Origin: an uncultured Lysobacteraceae bacterium
GTDB taxonomy: Bacteria > Pseudomonadota > Gammaproteobacteria > Xanthomonadales > Rhodanobacteraceae
Direction of reading: 5' to 3'
DNA length: 10,790 bases
Assembly (NCBI GenBank): GCA_946482585.1
Contig: CAMLSI010000147.1
Coordinates: forward strand, 1 to 10,790
A model generated the notes under the pieces. That model was not told the origin of the DNA. It was given only the letters and a program-made list of their open reading frames with translations, and did no database searches. The stretch's first letter is position 1, and every line of letters begins with the position of its first letter. Positions 1-6,381 of this stretch are shown one piece after another. A program made the position numbers and the translations under genes.

Positions 1-1188
1 AGCAAACAGAAGGTCACGCCGGGCCGCACGGAAACCTACATCGCGGAGACCTACGGCATCGACGGCGAGGTCATGGAACTGACCGTGACCGCGGAAAGCC
101 CGCTGGTCGGCATGAGCGTCGGCGAGGTCGAGCAGATGCGCGGTGCGCCGCTGATCCTCGCGATGAAGAACGGCAACGAATCGCGCCTCGCGCCGCCGGC
201 CGATCAGATGATCTGGGTCGGCACCGTGCTCGGCGTGCTCGGCCACCGCGACAGCGTCAACGACTTCGCGCAGAACCAGCTGCTGCGCGTGCAGGCGCGC
301 CTGCGCCAGTTCGGCGACATGTTCAATCCCGGTCGCGCCGGCATTTCCGAGGCGGTGATCCCGCCGACCTCGCGTTTCGTCAAGCGAGTGCTGGGCGACC
401 TCCGGATGCGCAAGCATCACGGCATCAGCGTGCTCGCGATCTATCGCGGCGAGCAAGTGTTCCGCGAGGACGTGCGCAAGGTCTCGCTGCGCGCGGGCGA
501 CACGCTCGTGCTGCACAGCTCCTGGCGCGATCTCGCACATGCGGCCGAGGACCGCGACTTCGTCGTCGTGACCGACATCCCGAAAGAGGAAGCGCGCCCG
601 GCCAAGCTCTGGCACGCACTGACGTTCTTCGGCCTCGCGATGCTGCTCGGCCTGTTCACGAGCATGAAGCTGTCGGTCGCGATGCTGACCGGCGCAGTCG
701 GCATGCTGCTCGCGGGCGTGCTGACGATGGACGAGGCCTATGCCTCGATCAACTGGAAGACGATCTTCACGCTGGCCTGCCTGATTCCGCTGGGCTGGGC
801 CATGGACACGACCGGCGCCGCGGCCTGGGTCGCCCAGGAAGTGCTGATCTACCTCGGCGCCTGGCCGCAGTGGGCGCTGCAGGCGGTCATCGCCGTCCTC
901 GCGCTGTTCTTCGCGCAGGTCATCTCCAACGTCGGCGCGACCGTGATGATGGTGCCCATGGCGATCAACATCGCGCTCGCATCCAACGGCAATCCGGCGG
1001 TCTACGCGCTGATCGTCGCGATCTCGACCTCTAACACTTTCGTGATCGCGAACGCGAACCCGGTGCTGACCATCGTCGGTGGCCCCGGCGGCTATCGCCG
1101 CCGCGACTTCTGGCGCGTCGGCCTGCCGCTGACCTTGCTGCTCCTGATCACGCTGCTGATCGCGGTGAACTGGGTGTTCGGGCAGTAG
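1..1188 (+). CDS. SLC13-type permease with RCK_C (TrkA-C) domains, C-terminal 395 residues (5' end outside window)
   Basis: The reading frame is open from base 1, so the true start lies upstream and the ATG at 73 is internal. The visible 395 residues begin with two soluble RCK_C/TrkA-C-like segments (about residues 25-85 and 110-190 of the fragment), followed by a membrane domain (about 205-395) with roughly five or six hydrophobic segments. Two short motifs recall the substrate/sodium-binding hairpins of the divalent-anion:Na+ symporter (DASS/SLC13) family: SNVGATVMM near residue 309 and STSNTFVIANANPV near 342. The latter is followed by GGPGGYRRRDFWRVG, typical of this family's last helices. 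The layout (membrane half, central RCK_C pair, membrane half) matches the roughly 600-residue SLC13 permeases, so about one third is missing. Substrate cannot be read from sequence; sulfate or dicarboxylate are only family precedents. It ends convergent with the Rieske gene. Confidence 0.9.
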   Translation, partial: SKQKVTPGRTETYIAETYGIDGEVMELTVTAESPLVGMSVGEVEQMRGAPLILAMKNGNESRLAPPADQMIWVGTVLGVLGHRDSVNDFAQNQLLRVQARLRQFGDMFNPGRAGISEAVIPPTSRFVKRVLGDLRMRKHHGISVLAIYRGEQVFREDVRKVSLRAGDTLVLHSSWRDLAHAAEDRDFVVVTDIPKEEARPAKLWHALTFFGLAMLLGLFTSMKLSVAMLTGAVGMLLAGVLTMDEAYASINWKTIFTLACLIPLGWAMDTTGAAAWVAQEVLIYLGAWPQWALQAVIAVLALFFAQVISNVGATVMMVPMAINIALASNGNPAVYALIVAISTSNTFVIANANPVLTIVGGPGGYRRRDFWRVGLPLTLLLLITLLIAVNWVFGQ

Positions 1189-1203
1189 CGCTTCGGCCCG
1201 CTA
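1186..1203. terminator. weak hairpin at the permease stop codon
   Basis: TAGCG (including the stop codon) and CGCTA form a 5-bp stem around an 8-base loop containing CTTCGG, in the 50-base convergent gap between the permease and the Rieske gene. There is no T-tract on either strand, so a terminator role is only a guess. Nothing else is recognisable in this gap. Confidence 0.2.
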
Positions 1204-1238
1204 CGCGGAGGAGCAGAGCTTTCATACGCCGCCTTGCG

Positions 1239-1631
1239 CTACGGCAGCGCAACCACGCCATCGGCAACGTTCAACCGCATCGGCGCGAGGCCGTTGCGGC
1301 AGGGGCCGGCGATGACGGCTCCGGTCGGAATGTCGAAGGTGGCGCCGTGCGCAGCGCAGATCACGGCGCCGTCCTTGATCAGGAACTTGCCGGGAGCCCA
1401 GTCGAGTCGCCGTCCCGCGTGCGGGCATTCGTTGTGATAGGCGAAAACCTGTTCGCCGCGGCGCAGCAGGATCAGGCTGAATCCGCCGGTACTGCTGTCG
1501 ATGTCGACGGCGATCGCGCCGCCGTCGGGGATTTCGTCGAGGCGACAGAGCGCCCTGCCCGCATCGGCACTGACTTCAAGCACTTGAGTTGCTACCGGAA
1601 AGCCCCACACTGGGCCTTCGCATGATGCCAT
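1239..1631 (-). CDS. small Rieske [2Fe-2S] domain protein
   Basis: A 130-residue protein consisting almost entirely of one Rieske fold. The cluster ligands are complete: C69-P-H71 and C92-A-A-H95, separated by 20 residues, followed by the usual GATFD turn (96-100) and a PTG segment. No signal peptide, membrane helix or catalytic oxygenase domain is present. It therefore resembles the free Rieske ferredoxin or NirD-like family that passes electrons to an oxygenase or reductase in the cytoplasm. No partner enzyme is encoded in the window. The ATG at 1631 gives the full ORF but has no clear ribosome-binding site, and the first 20 or so residues do not look like Rieske sequence. GTG codons at 1610 or 1583 would also leave the fold intact. 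The gene is divergent from the small membrane protein and convergent with the permease. Family assignment is firm; the electron partner is unknown. Confidence 0.88.
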   Translation of the reverse strand: MASCEGPVWGFPVATQVLEVSADAGRALCRLDEIPDGGAIAVDIDSSTGGFSLILLRRGEQVFAYHNECPHAGRRLDWAPGKFLIKDGAVICAAHGATFDIPTGAVIAGPCRNGLAPMRLNVADGVVALP

Positions 1632-1648
1632 ACCGAGTCGAGGTCCCC

Positions 1649-1942
1649 ATGGCCGCTGTCCTGTTCCGTCTTCCGCGTACGCGTCACCCGCTGCTGCGCG
1701 CGTTGTCGGCGTTGCTGGGTGTCGTCGTGGTGGGCGTCACGCTCGTGTTCGGCTTCTTCATCGTGCTCGGCCTCGCCGCGATCGGCGCAGCCATCTGGGC
1801 TGCACGCCAGTTCGGCAGGCCCGCGACGCCGGTCGGCGAAGCAACCCGGCCGCAGGCTCCGCCGTCGGAGCGTCCCGCACCCGCAGGCGTCATCGAAGGC
1901 GAATTCGTCGTCGTGCGCGAGCCGGTCTCGCCGCCGCGCTGA
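1649..1942 (+). CDS. small single-helix membrane protein, unknown function
   Basis: A 97-residue protein with a basic N-terminus (Arg-rich residues 7-18), one long hydrophobic stretch (about 19-50, enough for one long helix or a tight hairpin), then a Pro/Ala-rich linker (58-80) and a short C-terminal tail VIEGEFVVV. I chose the ATG at 1649 because GAGG lies at 1640-1643 at a good distance. In-frame ATGs at 1622 and 1625 and a further upstream ATG at 1589 lack such a site and would run into the divergent Rieske gene. The positive-inside rule suggests a cytoplasmic N-terminus. I do not recognise a family. The acidic VIEGE-type tail after a proline-rich linker looks conserved in style, but no function can be assigned. 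It converges on rimI with only six bases between the stops. Confidence 0.7.
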   Translation: MAAVLFRLPRTRHPLLRALSALLGVVVVGVTLVFGFFIVLGLAAIGAAIWAARQFGRPATPVGEATRPQAPPSERPAPAGVIEGEFVVVREPVSPPR

Positions 1943-1953
1943 GCGGGCTCAGC
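1938..1953. terminator. hairpin spanning both convergent stop codons
   Basis: GCTGAG (1938-1943) and CTCAGC (1948-1953) form a perfect 6-bp inverted repeat around CGGG, extendable to 7 bp with a 2-base loop. The left arm contains the stop codon of the small membrane protein, and the right arm contains the rimI stop codon. It may act as a bidirectional transcription end, but there is no T-tract on either side. Confidence 0.35.
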
Positions 1954-2422
1954 CGAAGTCCGGCGACAGCAGCTCCAGCGCCATGACGATGGCGTCCTCG
2001 CGGCCGCGCGCGGCCGGGTAGTAGTTCGGCCGCCGGCCGATCTCGTTGAATCCGAGCGAGTGGTACAGCTGAATTGCGCGCGGGTTGCTCGGGCGCACTT
2101 CGAGGAATACGCGCTCGGCGTTGTGCCAGCGCGCGAGATCGATGAGGCGCCGCATGAGCCGCCGGCCGTGTCCTTCACCTTGCGCATCGGGCGAGATGCA
2201 GACATTGAGCACATGCGCTTCGCCGGCGGCGACCGACAGCACGCCGTAGCCGATGAGCACGTCGTCGCGCACGAGCACCCAGCAGTTGTAGCCGGCACGC
2301 AGGCAGTCGCGGAAGATGCCTTCGCTCCAGGGAAACTCGTAGGCGCGCATCTCGACGGCGGCGACTTCCGCCACTTCCTCGGGCCGCATCGGCCGCATTT
2401 CCGGCAAGCCGGTTTTCAGCAT
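1949..2422 (-). CDS. rimI: ribosomal protein S18-alanine N-acetyltransferase
   Basis: A 157-residue GNAT-fold acetyltransferase that transfers acetyl from acetyl-CoA to the N-terminal alanine of ribosomal protein S18 (family knowledge). The acetyl-CoA pyrophosphate-binding loop is Q81-G-E-G-H-G86. Upstream of it is the beta-strand segment AHVLNVCISP (69-78), and downstream are the RimI-type segments FLEVRPSN (106-113) and AIQLYHSLGF (116-125), which include the conserved Glu108 and Tyr120. The C-terminal RPNYYP and EDAIVMALEL match RimI proteins. The length is close to the usual 145-160. The ATG at 2422 lies two bases after the holD stop. Its ribosome-binding site is poor (GAGGG about 14 bases upstream), so coupling to holD is likely. 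A start at Met9 (2398) is possible. The holD-rimI order is the same as in E. coli. It is the last gene of the operon. Confidence 0.93.
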   Translation of the reverse strand: MLKTGLPEMRPMRPEEVAEVAAVEMRAYEFPWSEGIFRDCLRAGYNCWVLVRDDVLIGYGVLSVAAGEAHVLNVCISPDAQGEGHGRRLMRRLIDLARWHNAERVFLEVRPSNPRAIQLYHSLGFNEIGRRPNYYPAARGREDAIVMALELLSPDFG

Positions 2423-2424
2423 CG

Positions 2425-2898
2425 CTACCACGACTGCCCTCGCAGATGCCGGCGCAGCGGTCGCAACGCCTGCCACAGCAGACGTTTCGCCAGCGCATTG
2501 CCGCGCCAGTCGGCCGGCGAGGCAGTGACGACGATAGTGGCCGCCTGCTGTGCCGTCGTCGGCAACTCGGCACCGAGCACGCGCGCAAGCGACTGACCGA
2601 GCACGAGAAACGCCGCGGCGTTCTGGTCGAGTTCGGGCAGGCGACCGTCGCGCGGAACCTGCCAATCCAGCGCGGTCTCCGGAACGCCGAGTGCCGCCGC
2701 CAGCGTTTTCGCCGTCGTGTCCGCGACTTGTTCGCAGATGACGACGATGCGTGCGCGAACGACCTCGGCCGCCACGTCCCCATCGGGCACGGCGGCAACG
2801 GACGCGTTCGTCGCGGCGCGCGAGCGCAGCCGGTACGCGACGATGCCCATCGCCTCGAGCTGACGCAGCCGGTGCGGCGAGAACGCCAGCGCGCTCAT
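2425..2898 (-). CDS. holD: DNA polymerase III psi subunit-like protein (HolD)
   Basis: A 157-residue protein placed immediately before rimI, exactly where E. coli holD lies. The N-terminus (residues 10-27, RLRQLEAMGIVAYRLRSR) resembles the start of E. coli psi, where a short peptide contacts the clamp loader. The C-terminal NALAKRLLWQALRPL (134-148) resembles the psi segment with NP-x-AR-x2-LWQ near its end. Psi joins chi and links the clamp loader to single-stranded-DNA-binding protein. The middle is divergent and the protein is about 20 residues longer than the E. coli form, with a Thr/Ala/Gln-rich loop near 114-120. The ATG at 2898 overlaps the lipoprotein stop (ATGA), with AGGTG a few bases upstream. 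I compared it with the E. coli sequence from memory only. The synteny is as persuasive as the similarity. Confidence 0.75.
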   Translation of the reverse strand: MSALAFSPHRLRQLEAMGIVAYRLRSRAATNASVAAVPDGDVAAEVVRARIVVICEQVADTTAKTLAAALGVPETALDWQVPRDGRLPELDQNAAAFLVLGQSLARVLGAELPTTAQQAATIVVTASPADWRGNALAKRLLWQALRPLRRHLRGQSW

Positions 2899-3503
2899 GT
2901 CCGCACCTGCGCGCCGAGGCTCGCCAGCCGCGCGACGAACGCCGCATAGATCTGGTCGAGGGCCTGGCCGTAGGCGGCGATGGTCGCCGGAATTTCCGCA
3001 TCGGCCGCGGCGACGCGCGAGGCATAGACCTCCTCGGCGAGCAGCGCGCCCGCGTGCTCGACACGCAGTTGCAGCGCCACGTCGACATGCCAGACACCGG
3101 CGTCTTCGATGCGCTCGAAGCGCTGGATCACCGCACTGACGCGCACGACGTTCGCGCTCGCGGGGAGGCGGTCGCTGACCTGCGGCGCAGCTTCGATATC
3201 GCGCAGCACGCGGATCAGCCGGCGCTGCAGCATGCGTGCCGGCGGATCGCTCCATTGGCGATAGTGATAGGTGCGCAGCGCATGGCCGTCCTTGTCGAGC
3301 GCGTAGATCAGCGCCTGATCGGCGTAGATGCCGTCGGCGCTGAAGATCGCGACGTCGACCGGCACGGCGAAACGCACCGCATGCGCCGGCGGCAGCACCG
3401 GGTCCGGCAGCCGGTACCAGGTCACTTCGGGTACGGGTACCGACTCGCAGCCGCCGATGGACAGCAACAGCGCGAGCAGGACGGCCTTGGCGGCCCCTCT
3501 CAT
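2895..3503 (-). CDS. PqiC-like ABC-transport auxiliary lipoprotein of the MCE system
   Basis: A 202-residue lipoprotein. The N-terminus is a short basic stretch, a hydrophobic core and a lipobox ending I16-G-G-C19, with Glu at +2, compatible with sorting to the outer membrane. The mature part opens with the typical TWYRLPDP segment (28-35) of the ABC_trans_aux/PqiC (DUF330) family. It continues with DVAIFSADGIYADQALIYAL (50-69) and ends in an alpha-helical region around AAYGQALDQIYAAF. Family members are partners of MCE proteins and are thought to receive lipid at the outer-membrane side. The gene directly follows mlaD (ATGA overlap at 3500-3503), with GGAGGAG about nine bases upstream of its start. 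No MlaC gene is present, so this lipoprotein is the only visible periplasmic/outer-membrane component of the transporter. Confidence 0.87.
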   Translation of the reverse strand: MRGAAKAVLLALLLSIGGCESVPVPEVTWYRLPDPVLPPAHAVRFAVPVDVAIFSADGIYADQALIYALDKDGHALRTYHYRQWSDPPARMLQRRLIRVLRDIEAAPQVSDRLPASANVVRVSAVIQRFERIEDAGVWHVDVALQLRVEHAGALLAEEVYASRVAAADAEIPATIAAYGQALDQIYAAFVARLASLGAQVRT

Positions 3504-4426
3504 CGTTCGGACTCCTCCGGCGCGTCGGCCTTGGGCGACAGCAGCAGACGATTCGGATTCTTGCGGATCTCGCGGCTGAATTCATCCACGTTGCGGCTGG
3601 CGCTGTCGAGATGATGCACGATCGTGTCGATCCGGCTCGACAGCGACGCGAGCACGGCGCGCAGATCGGTGACCGCGGCGTCGACGCCCGGCCTGTTCTG
3701 GCGCGTCAGCGCGGCAATGTCCTTGAGCGCGCTGTCGAGATTGGCCTTGCTCTCGTCGAGATCGCGGCTCAGCGCGCGCACGTCGCCGAGGATGCCGCTG
3801 ATCGCCTCGCGGTTCGCAGGCTTGAGCAGATCGTTGACCGAGTCCGATGCCTGCGTCAGCCGCACGAGCAGCTCGCGCGCCTGATTCAGCACTTCGGGCG
3901 TGCCCTTGTCGAGCGAGCTCGTGATCGAATCGACGCGCTCGGACAGGTTGCGGATCAGCGGCGTGATCTGGCTGCGCGTCAAGGTCGTCACTTCGGCCGC
4001 GAGCTCGTTCATCGCGCCGAAGATGTCGGTGCTCTCCTCGCCCTTGATTTCCGCACCCACGGGCAGCGGCGACTTCTTGGTGCCTTCGCGGATCGCGATG
4101 GTCACGTCGGCGAGCAAGCCGCTCGACTGCAGCCGCGCGACCGAGTCTTCCGGTATCGGCCAGTCGCCGCGCAGGCTCAGGGCGATGCGGTAGCGCGTGC
4201 CGTCCTCGCCGCGCTCCGGAACCACGTCGTCGACCTGGCCGATGCGGTAGCCCTGGTAGAACACCGGCGCTCCGGCGCGCAGCCCGGTCACGTTGCGGTA
4301 GTAGGTGTGATAGTCCGCTTCGCCGCCGCGCCTGCCCGTGATCAGGAACAGCGCGAACAGCAGCAGCGCGAGCGCGACCAGCACGACGGCACCGACCAGG
4401 GTGTAGTTGACGTGGTCGCGTTTCAC
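3500..4426 (-). CDS. mlaD: MlaD-type MCE protein with long helical C-terminus
   Basis: A membrane-anchored periplasmic lipid-binding protein of the MCE family. From the GTG at 4426 it has 308 residues: a short cytoplasmic lead (VKRDHVNYT), one transmembrane helix (about 10-31), one MCE domain (about 38-120, with VTGLRAGAPVFYQGYRIGQV), then about 170 residues of polar helical sequence with repeated hydrophobic spacing, ending NPNRLLLSP plus an acidic tail. E. coli MlaD is only 183 residues, so the long helix makes this closer to Mce/PqiB-like proteins whose helices form a tube. I prefer the GTG because GGAG stands six bases before it and the product then begins like other MlaD proteins. The upstream ATG at 4459 (11 extra residues, 11-base overlap with mlaF) has GAGG directly abutting the start. 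Substrate is presumed phospholipid. Confidence 0.9.
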   Translation of the reverse strand: MKRDHVNYTLVGAVVLVALALLLFALFLITGRRGGEADYHTYYRNVTGLRAGAPVFYQGYRIGQVDDVVPERGEDGTRYRIALSLRGDWPIPEDSVARLQSSGLLADVTIAIREGTKKSPLPVGAEIKGEESTDIFGAMNELAAEVTTLTRSQITPLIRNLSERVDSITSSLDKGTPEVLNQARELLVRLTQASDSVNDLLKPANREAISGILGDVRALSRDLDESKANLDSALKDIAALTRQNRPGVDAAVTDLRAVLASLSSRIDTIVHHLDSASRNVDEFSREIRKNPNRLLLSPKADAPEESER

Positions 4427-4448
4427 GGAGTGCTCCGCAGATCCGGGT

Positions 4449-5252
4449 TCATGCCTCATCCTCGGTGAGTCGGCGCAGATAGGCGTCGGCGTCGACGACG
4501 ACTTCGCGCGGGCGACGGTTCAGCAGGTCCTGGATGCGCTCGTTGTCGGAACGGCGCACGGCGTCGACCGTGTCCGTCATGAGTACGCGTCCCTGATCGA
4601 GCACGGTAATCGTATCGGCAATCTTGAACGCGCTCTCGAGTTCGTGCGTCACGACGACGATGGTCATGCGCAACGCATCGCGCAGCCGCAGTATGAGTTC
4701 GTCGAGCTCGGCCGAAACGACCGGGTCGAGTCCCGCCGACGGCTCGTCGAAAAACAGCAGTTGCGGATCCATGACGATCGCGCGCGCCAGCGCGGCTCGC
4801 TTGACCATGCCGCCGGACAGCTGGCTCGGCATCAGGTCATGGAAGCCGCCGAGATTGACGACCTCGAGCTTCATGCGGCTCATGATGCGGATCTGGTTCT
4901 CGCTGAGCTCCGCGTGATGCTCGCGCAGCGGCAGCGCGACATTCTCGCCGACGCTCAGCGAGGTGAGCAGCGCACCGCCCTGGAACGATACGCCGAGCCG
5001 GCGACGCACCTGCTGCAGTTCGCGCGGGCCCGCGCGCACGATGTCGACGCCGAACAGGCGCACGTCGCCGCGGGCCGGCCGGTGCAGCCCGAGCAGTTGG
5101 CGCAGCAGGGTGCTCTTGCCCGAGCCGGAGCCGCCCATGATCACGCGGATCTCTCCGGGATCGACGCGGAAATCGATGTCCTCGAGGATGCGGCGCTTGC
5201 CGTACCAGACCTCGAGCCCTTTCACGTCGATCAGCGGCGCGGCGTCGTTCAT
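4449..5252 (-). CDS. mlaF: MlaF-type ABC ATPase of the MCE lipid transporter
   Basis: A 267-residue nucleotide-binding subunit that powers lipid movement through the MlaE-type permease at the inner membrane. All ABC motifs are intact: Walker A GGSGSGKST (40-48), Q-loop Q91 in SFQGGAL, signature LSGGM (145-149), Walker B LLFFDEP (165-171) with catalytic E170, and switch H203 in VTHEL. Its length equals E. coli MlaF (269), and it keeps a C-terminal extension after the fold (about 240-267). In E. coli MlaFB the C-terminal tail of MlaF crosses over to the other half near the STAS partner MlaB. The ATG at 5252 overlaps the permease stop and has no Shine-Dalgarno sequence, so translation probably depends on coupling to mlaE. 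Confidence 0.94.
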   Translation of the reverse strand: MNDAAPLIDVKGLEVWYGKRRILEDIDFRVDPGEIRVIMGGSGSGKSTLLRQLLGLHRPARGDVRLFGVDIVRAGPRELQQVRRRLGVSFQGGALLTSLSVGENVALPLREHHAELSENQIRIMSRMKLEVVNLGGFHDLMPSQLSGGMVKRAALARAIVMDPQLLFFDEPSAGLDPVVSAELDELILRLRDALRMTIVVVTHELESAFKIADTITVLDQGRVLMTDTVDAVRRSDNERIQDLLNRRPREVVVDADAYLRRLTEDEA

Positions 5253-6049
5253 CGGTTGAGGAAGAACGAGAAGATCATGTCGGCGACGATGATGTAGCAG
5301 ATCGACAGCACGACGGCGCGCGTCGTCGCGCGGCCGACGCCTTCGGCGCCGCCGGTCACGCTGAAGCCCGTGCTGCAGCCGATCAGCGTGATCAGCATGG
5401 CGAATACGAAACTCTTGCCGATGCCCTGCCAGAGATCGCCCGGCGACAGCAGCGCGAGCGTCTGCAACAGATAGGCATGCGTGGTCACGTTGAGCGCGGG
5501 CGCGCTGTAGAGGGCCGCGCCGAGAATCGCGACGGCGTCGGCGAATATGGTCAGCACCGGCAGCATCACGAGCATGGCGATCAGCGCGGGCGCGACGAGA
5601 TAGCGCACGGGCTCGATGCCGATCACGGCAAGCGCGTCGACTTCCTGCGACACCGTCATCGACCCGATGCGCGCGGCCAGCGCCGAGCCCGACCGGCCCG
5701 CGACGAGGATCGCCGTGATCAGCGCGCCGAATTCACGCGTGACCGATTTCGCGACCGCGACGACGACCTGAGACTGCGCGCCGAAATCCTTGAGCGCGGC
5801 GATGAACTGGATACCGAGCATGATTCCGATCGTCAGCGACAGCAGGCAGACGATCGGCAGCGCGTCGGCGCCGACACGGCGCATTTCGGCGACGATGGCC
5901 GCGATGCGCACGGGCTGTCCGCGACGCCAGCCCCAGACGGTGTACCAGAGGCTCTCGGCGAGCAGCATGCCGCAGTAGCCGAATCCCGCGACCGATTGAA
6001 CGGCCGCCCGGCCGAGCGCTGCTAGCGGCTGGCCCGGCGAGAGGTTCAA
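5249..6049 (-). CDS. mlaE: MlaE-type permease of the MCE lipid transporter (TTG start)
   Basis: A 266-residue inner-membrane permease of the MlaE/YrbE family with five or six hydrophobic segments. The family core is clear: REFGALITAILVAGRSGSAL (105-124) followed by the coupling-helix region with EVDALAVIGIEP (136-147), and near the C-terminus GCSTGFSVTGGAEGVGRATT (224-243). I place the start at the TTG at 6049, because GGAGG stands four bases upstream and the codon overlaps the STAS stop as TTGA, matching the neighbouring junctions. The first in-frame ATG (Met28) would cut into the N-terminal amphipathic helix typical of the family. The stop overlaps the mlaF start. It should form a dimer with two MlaF and six MlaD subunits, by family precedent. 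Confidence 0.93.
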   Translation of the reverse strand: MNLSPGQPLAALGRAAVQSVAGFGYCGMLLAESLWYTVWGWRRGQPVRIAAIVAEMRRVGADALPIVCLLSLTIGIMLGIQFIAALKDFGAQSQVVVAVAKSVTREFGALITAILVAGRSGSALAARIGSMTVSQEVDALAVIGIEPVRYLVAPALIAMLVMLPVLTIFADAVAILGAALYSAPALNVTTHAYLLQTLALLSPGDLWQGIGKSFVFAMLITLIGCSTGFSVTGGAEGVGRATTRAVVLSICYIIVADMIFSFFLNR

Positions 6050-6381
6050 CCGGCCTCCGCGCCGCCGGCAGCCGCGAGATCCGGCACCAGCGTGAACACG
6101 CGATCCAGACGCGCGAGCTCGAGCACGGCGAGTACCGGCGCGCTGGTCGCGACGAGCACGAAGCGGCGTCCGCTGTCGCGTGCGGTCTGCAGCCCTTCGA
6201 CGAGCGCCGCGATACCCGAGGAATCGATGTAACTGACCTGGCCGAGATCGACGCCGACCGAAGCGCCGTCGAGCGCGGCGAGTATCGCGTCGCGGACGCG
6301 GCCGGACCAGGACAGGTCGACCTCGCCGCCGAGCTTGATCAGCTGCAGGTCGCCGTGCCGCTCGGTGACGATGTCGTTCAT
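6046..6381 (-). CDS. STAS-domain protein (anti-sigma factor antagonist / MlaB-like)
   Basis: A 111-residue single STAS domain. The key loop is VSYIDSSGIAALVEGL (49-64). D53-S54-S55-G56 corresponds to the SpoIIAA/RsbV phosphorylation loop, where the second serine (S55 here) is the phosphate acceptor. Strand-helix order (GGEVDLSWSGRVRDAI, then GVDLGQVSYID, then FVLVATSAPVLAVLELARLDRVFTL) is standard. The ATG at 6381 has GGAGGA (6388-6393) at an ideal distance and overlaps the stop of the upstream regulator as ATGA. The stop overlaps the mlaE TTG. The upstream gene supplies both a kinase-type and a phosphatase-type domain for this substrate. Two roles are possible. One is classical partner switching with an anti-sigma factor. 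The other is an MlaB-like subunit bound to MlaF, since Mla operons also carry a STAS gene. The position beside mlaE-mlaF makes the second attractive but unproven. Confidence 0.9.
   Translation of the reverse strand: MNDIVTERHGDLQLIKLGGEVDLSWSGRVRDAILAALDGASVGVDLGQVSYIDSSGIAALVEGLQTARDSGRRFVLVATSAPVLAVLELARLDRVFTLVPDLAAAGGAEAG

Noticed and set aside
4407..5297. A 296-codon + strand frame opposite the MlaF-type ATPase, and a similar one at 3611-4468 opposite mlaD
   Set aside because: The translations are rich in Arg, His and Asp with no membrane segment or motif. They are shadows of the well-supported - strand genes.
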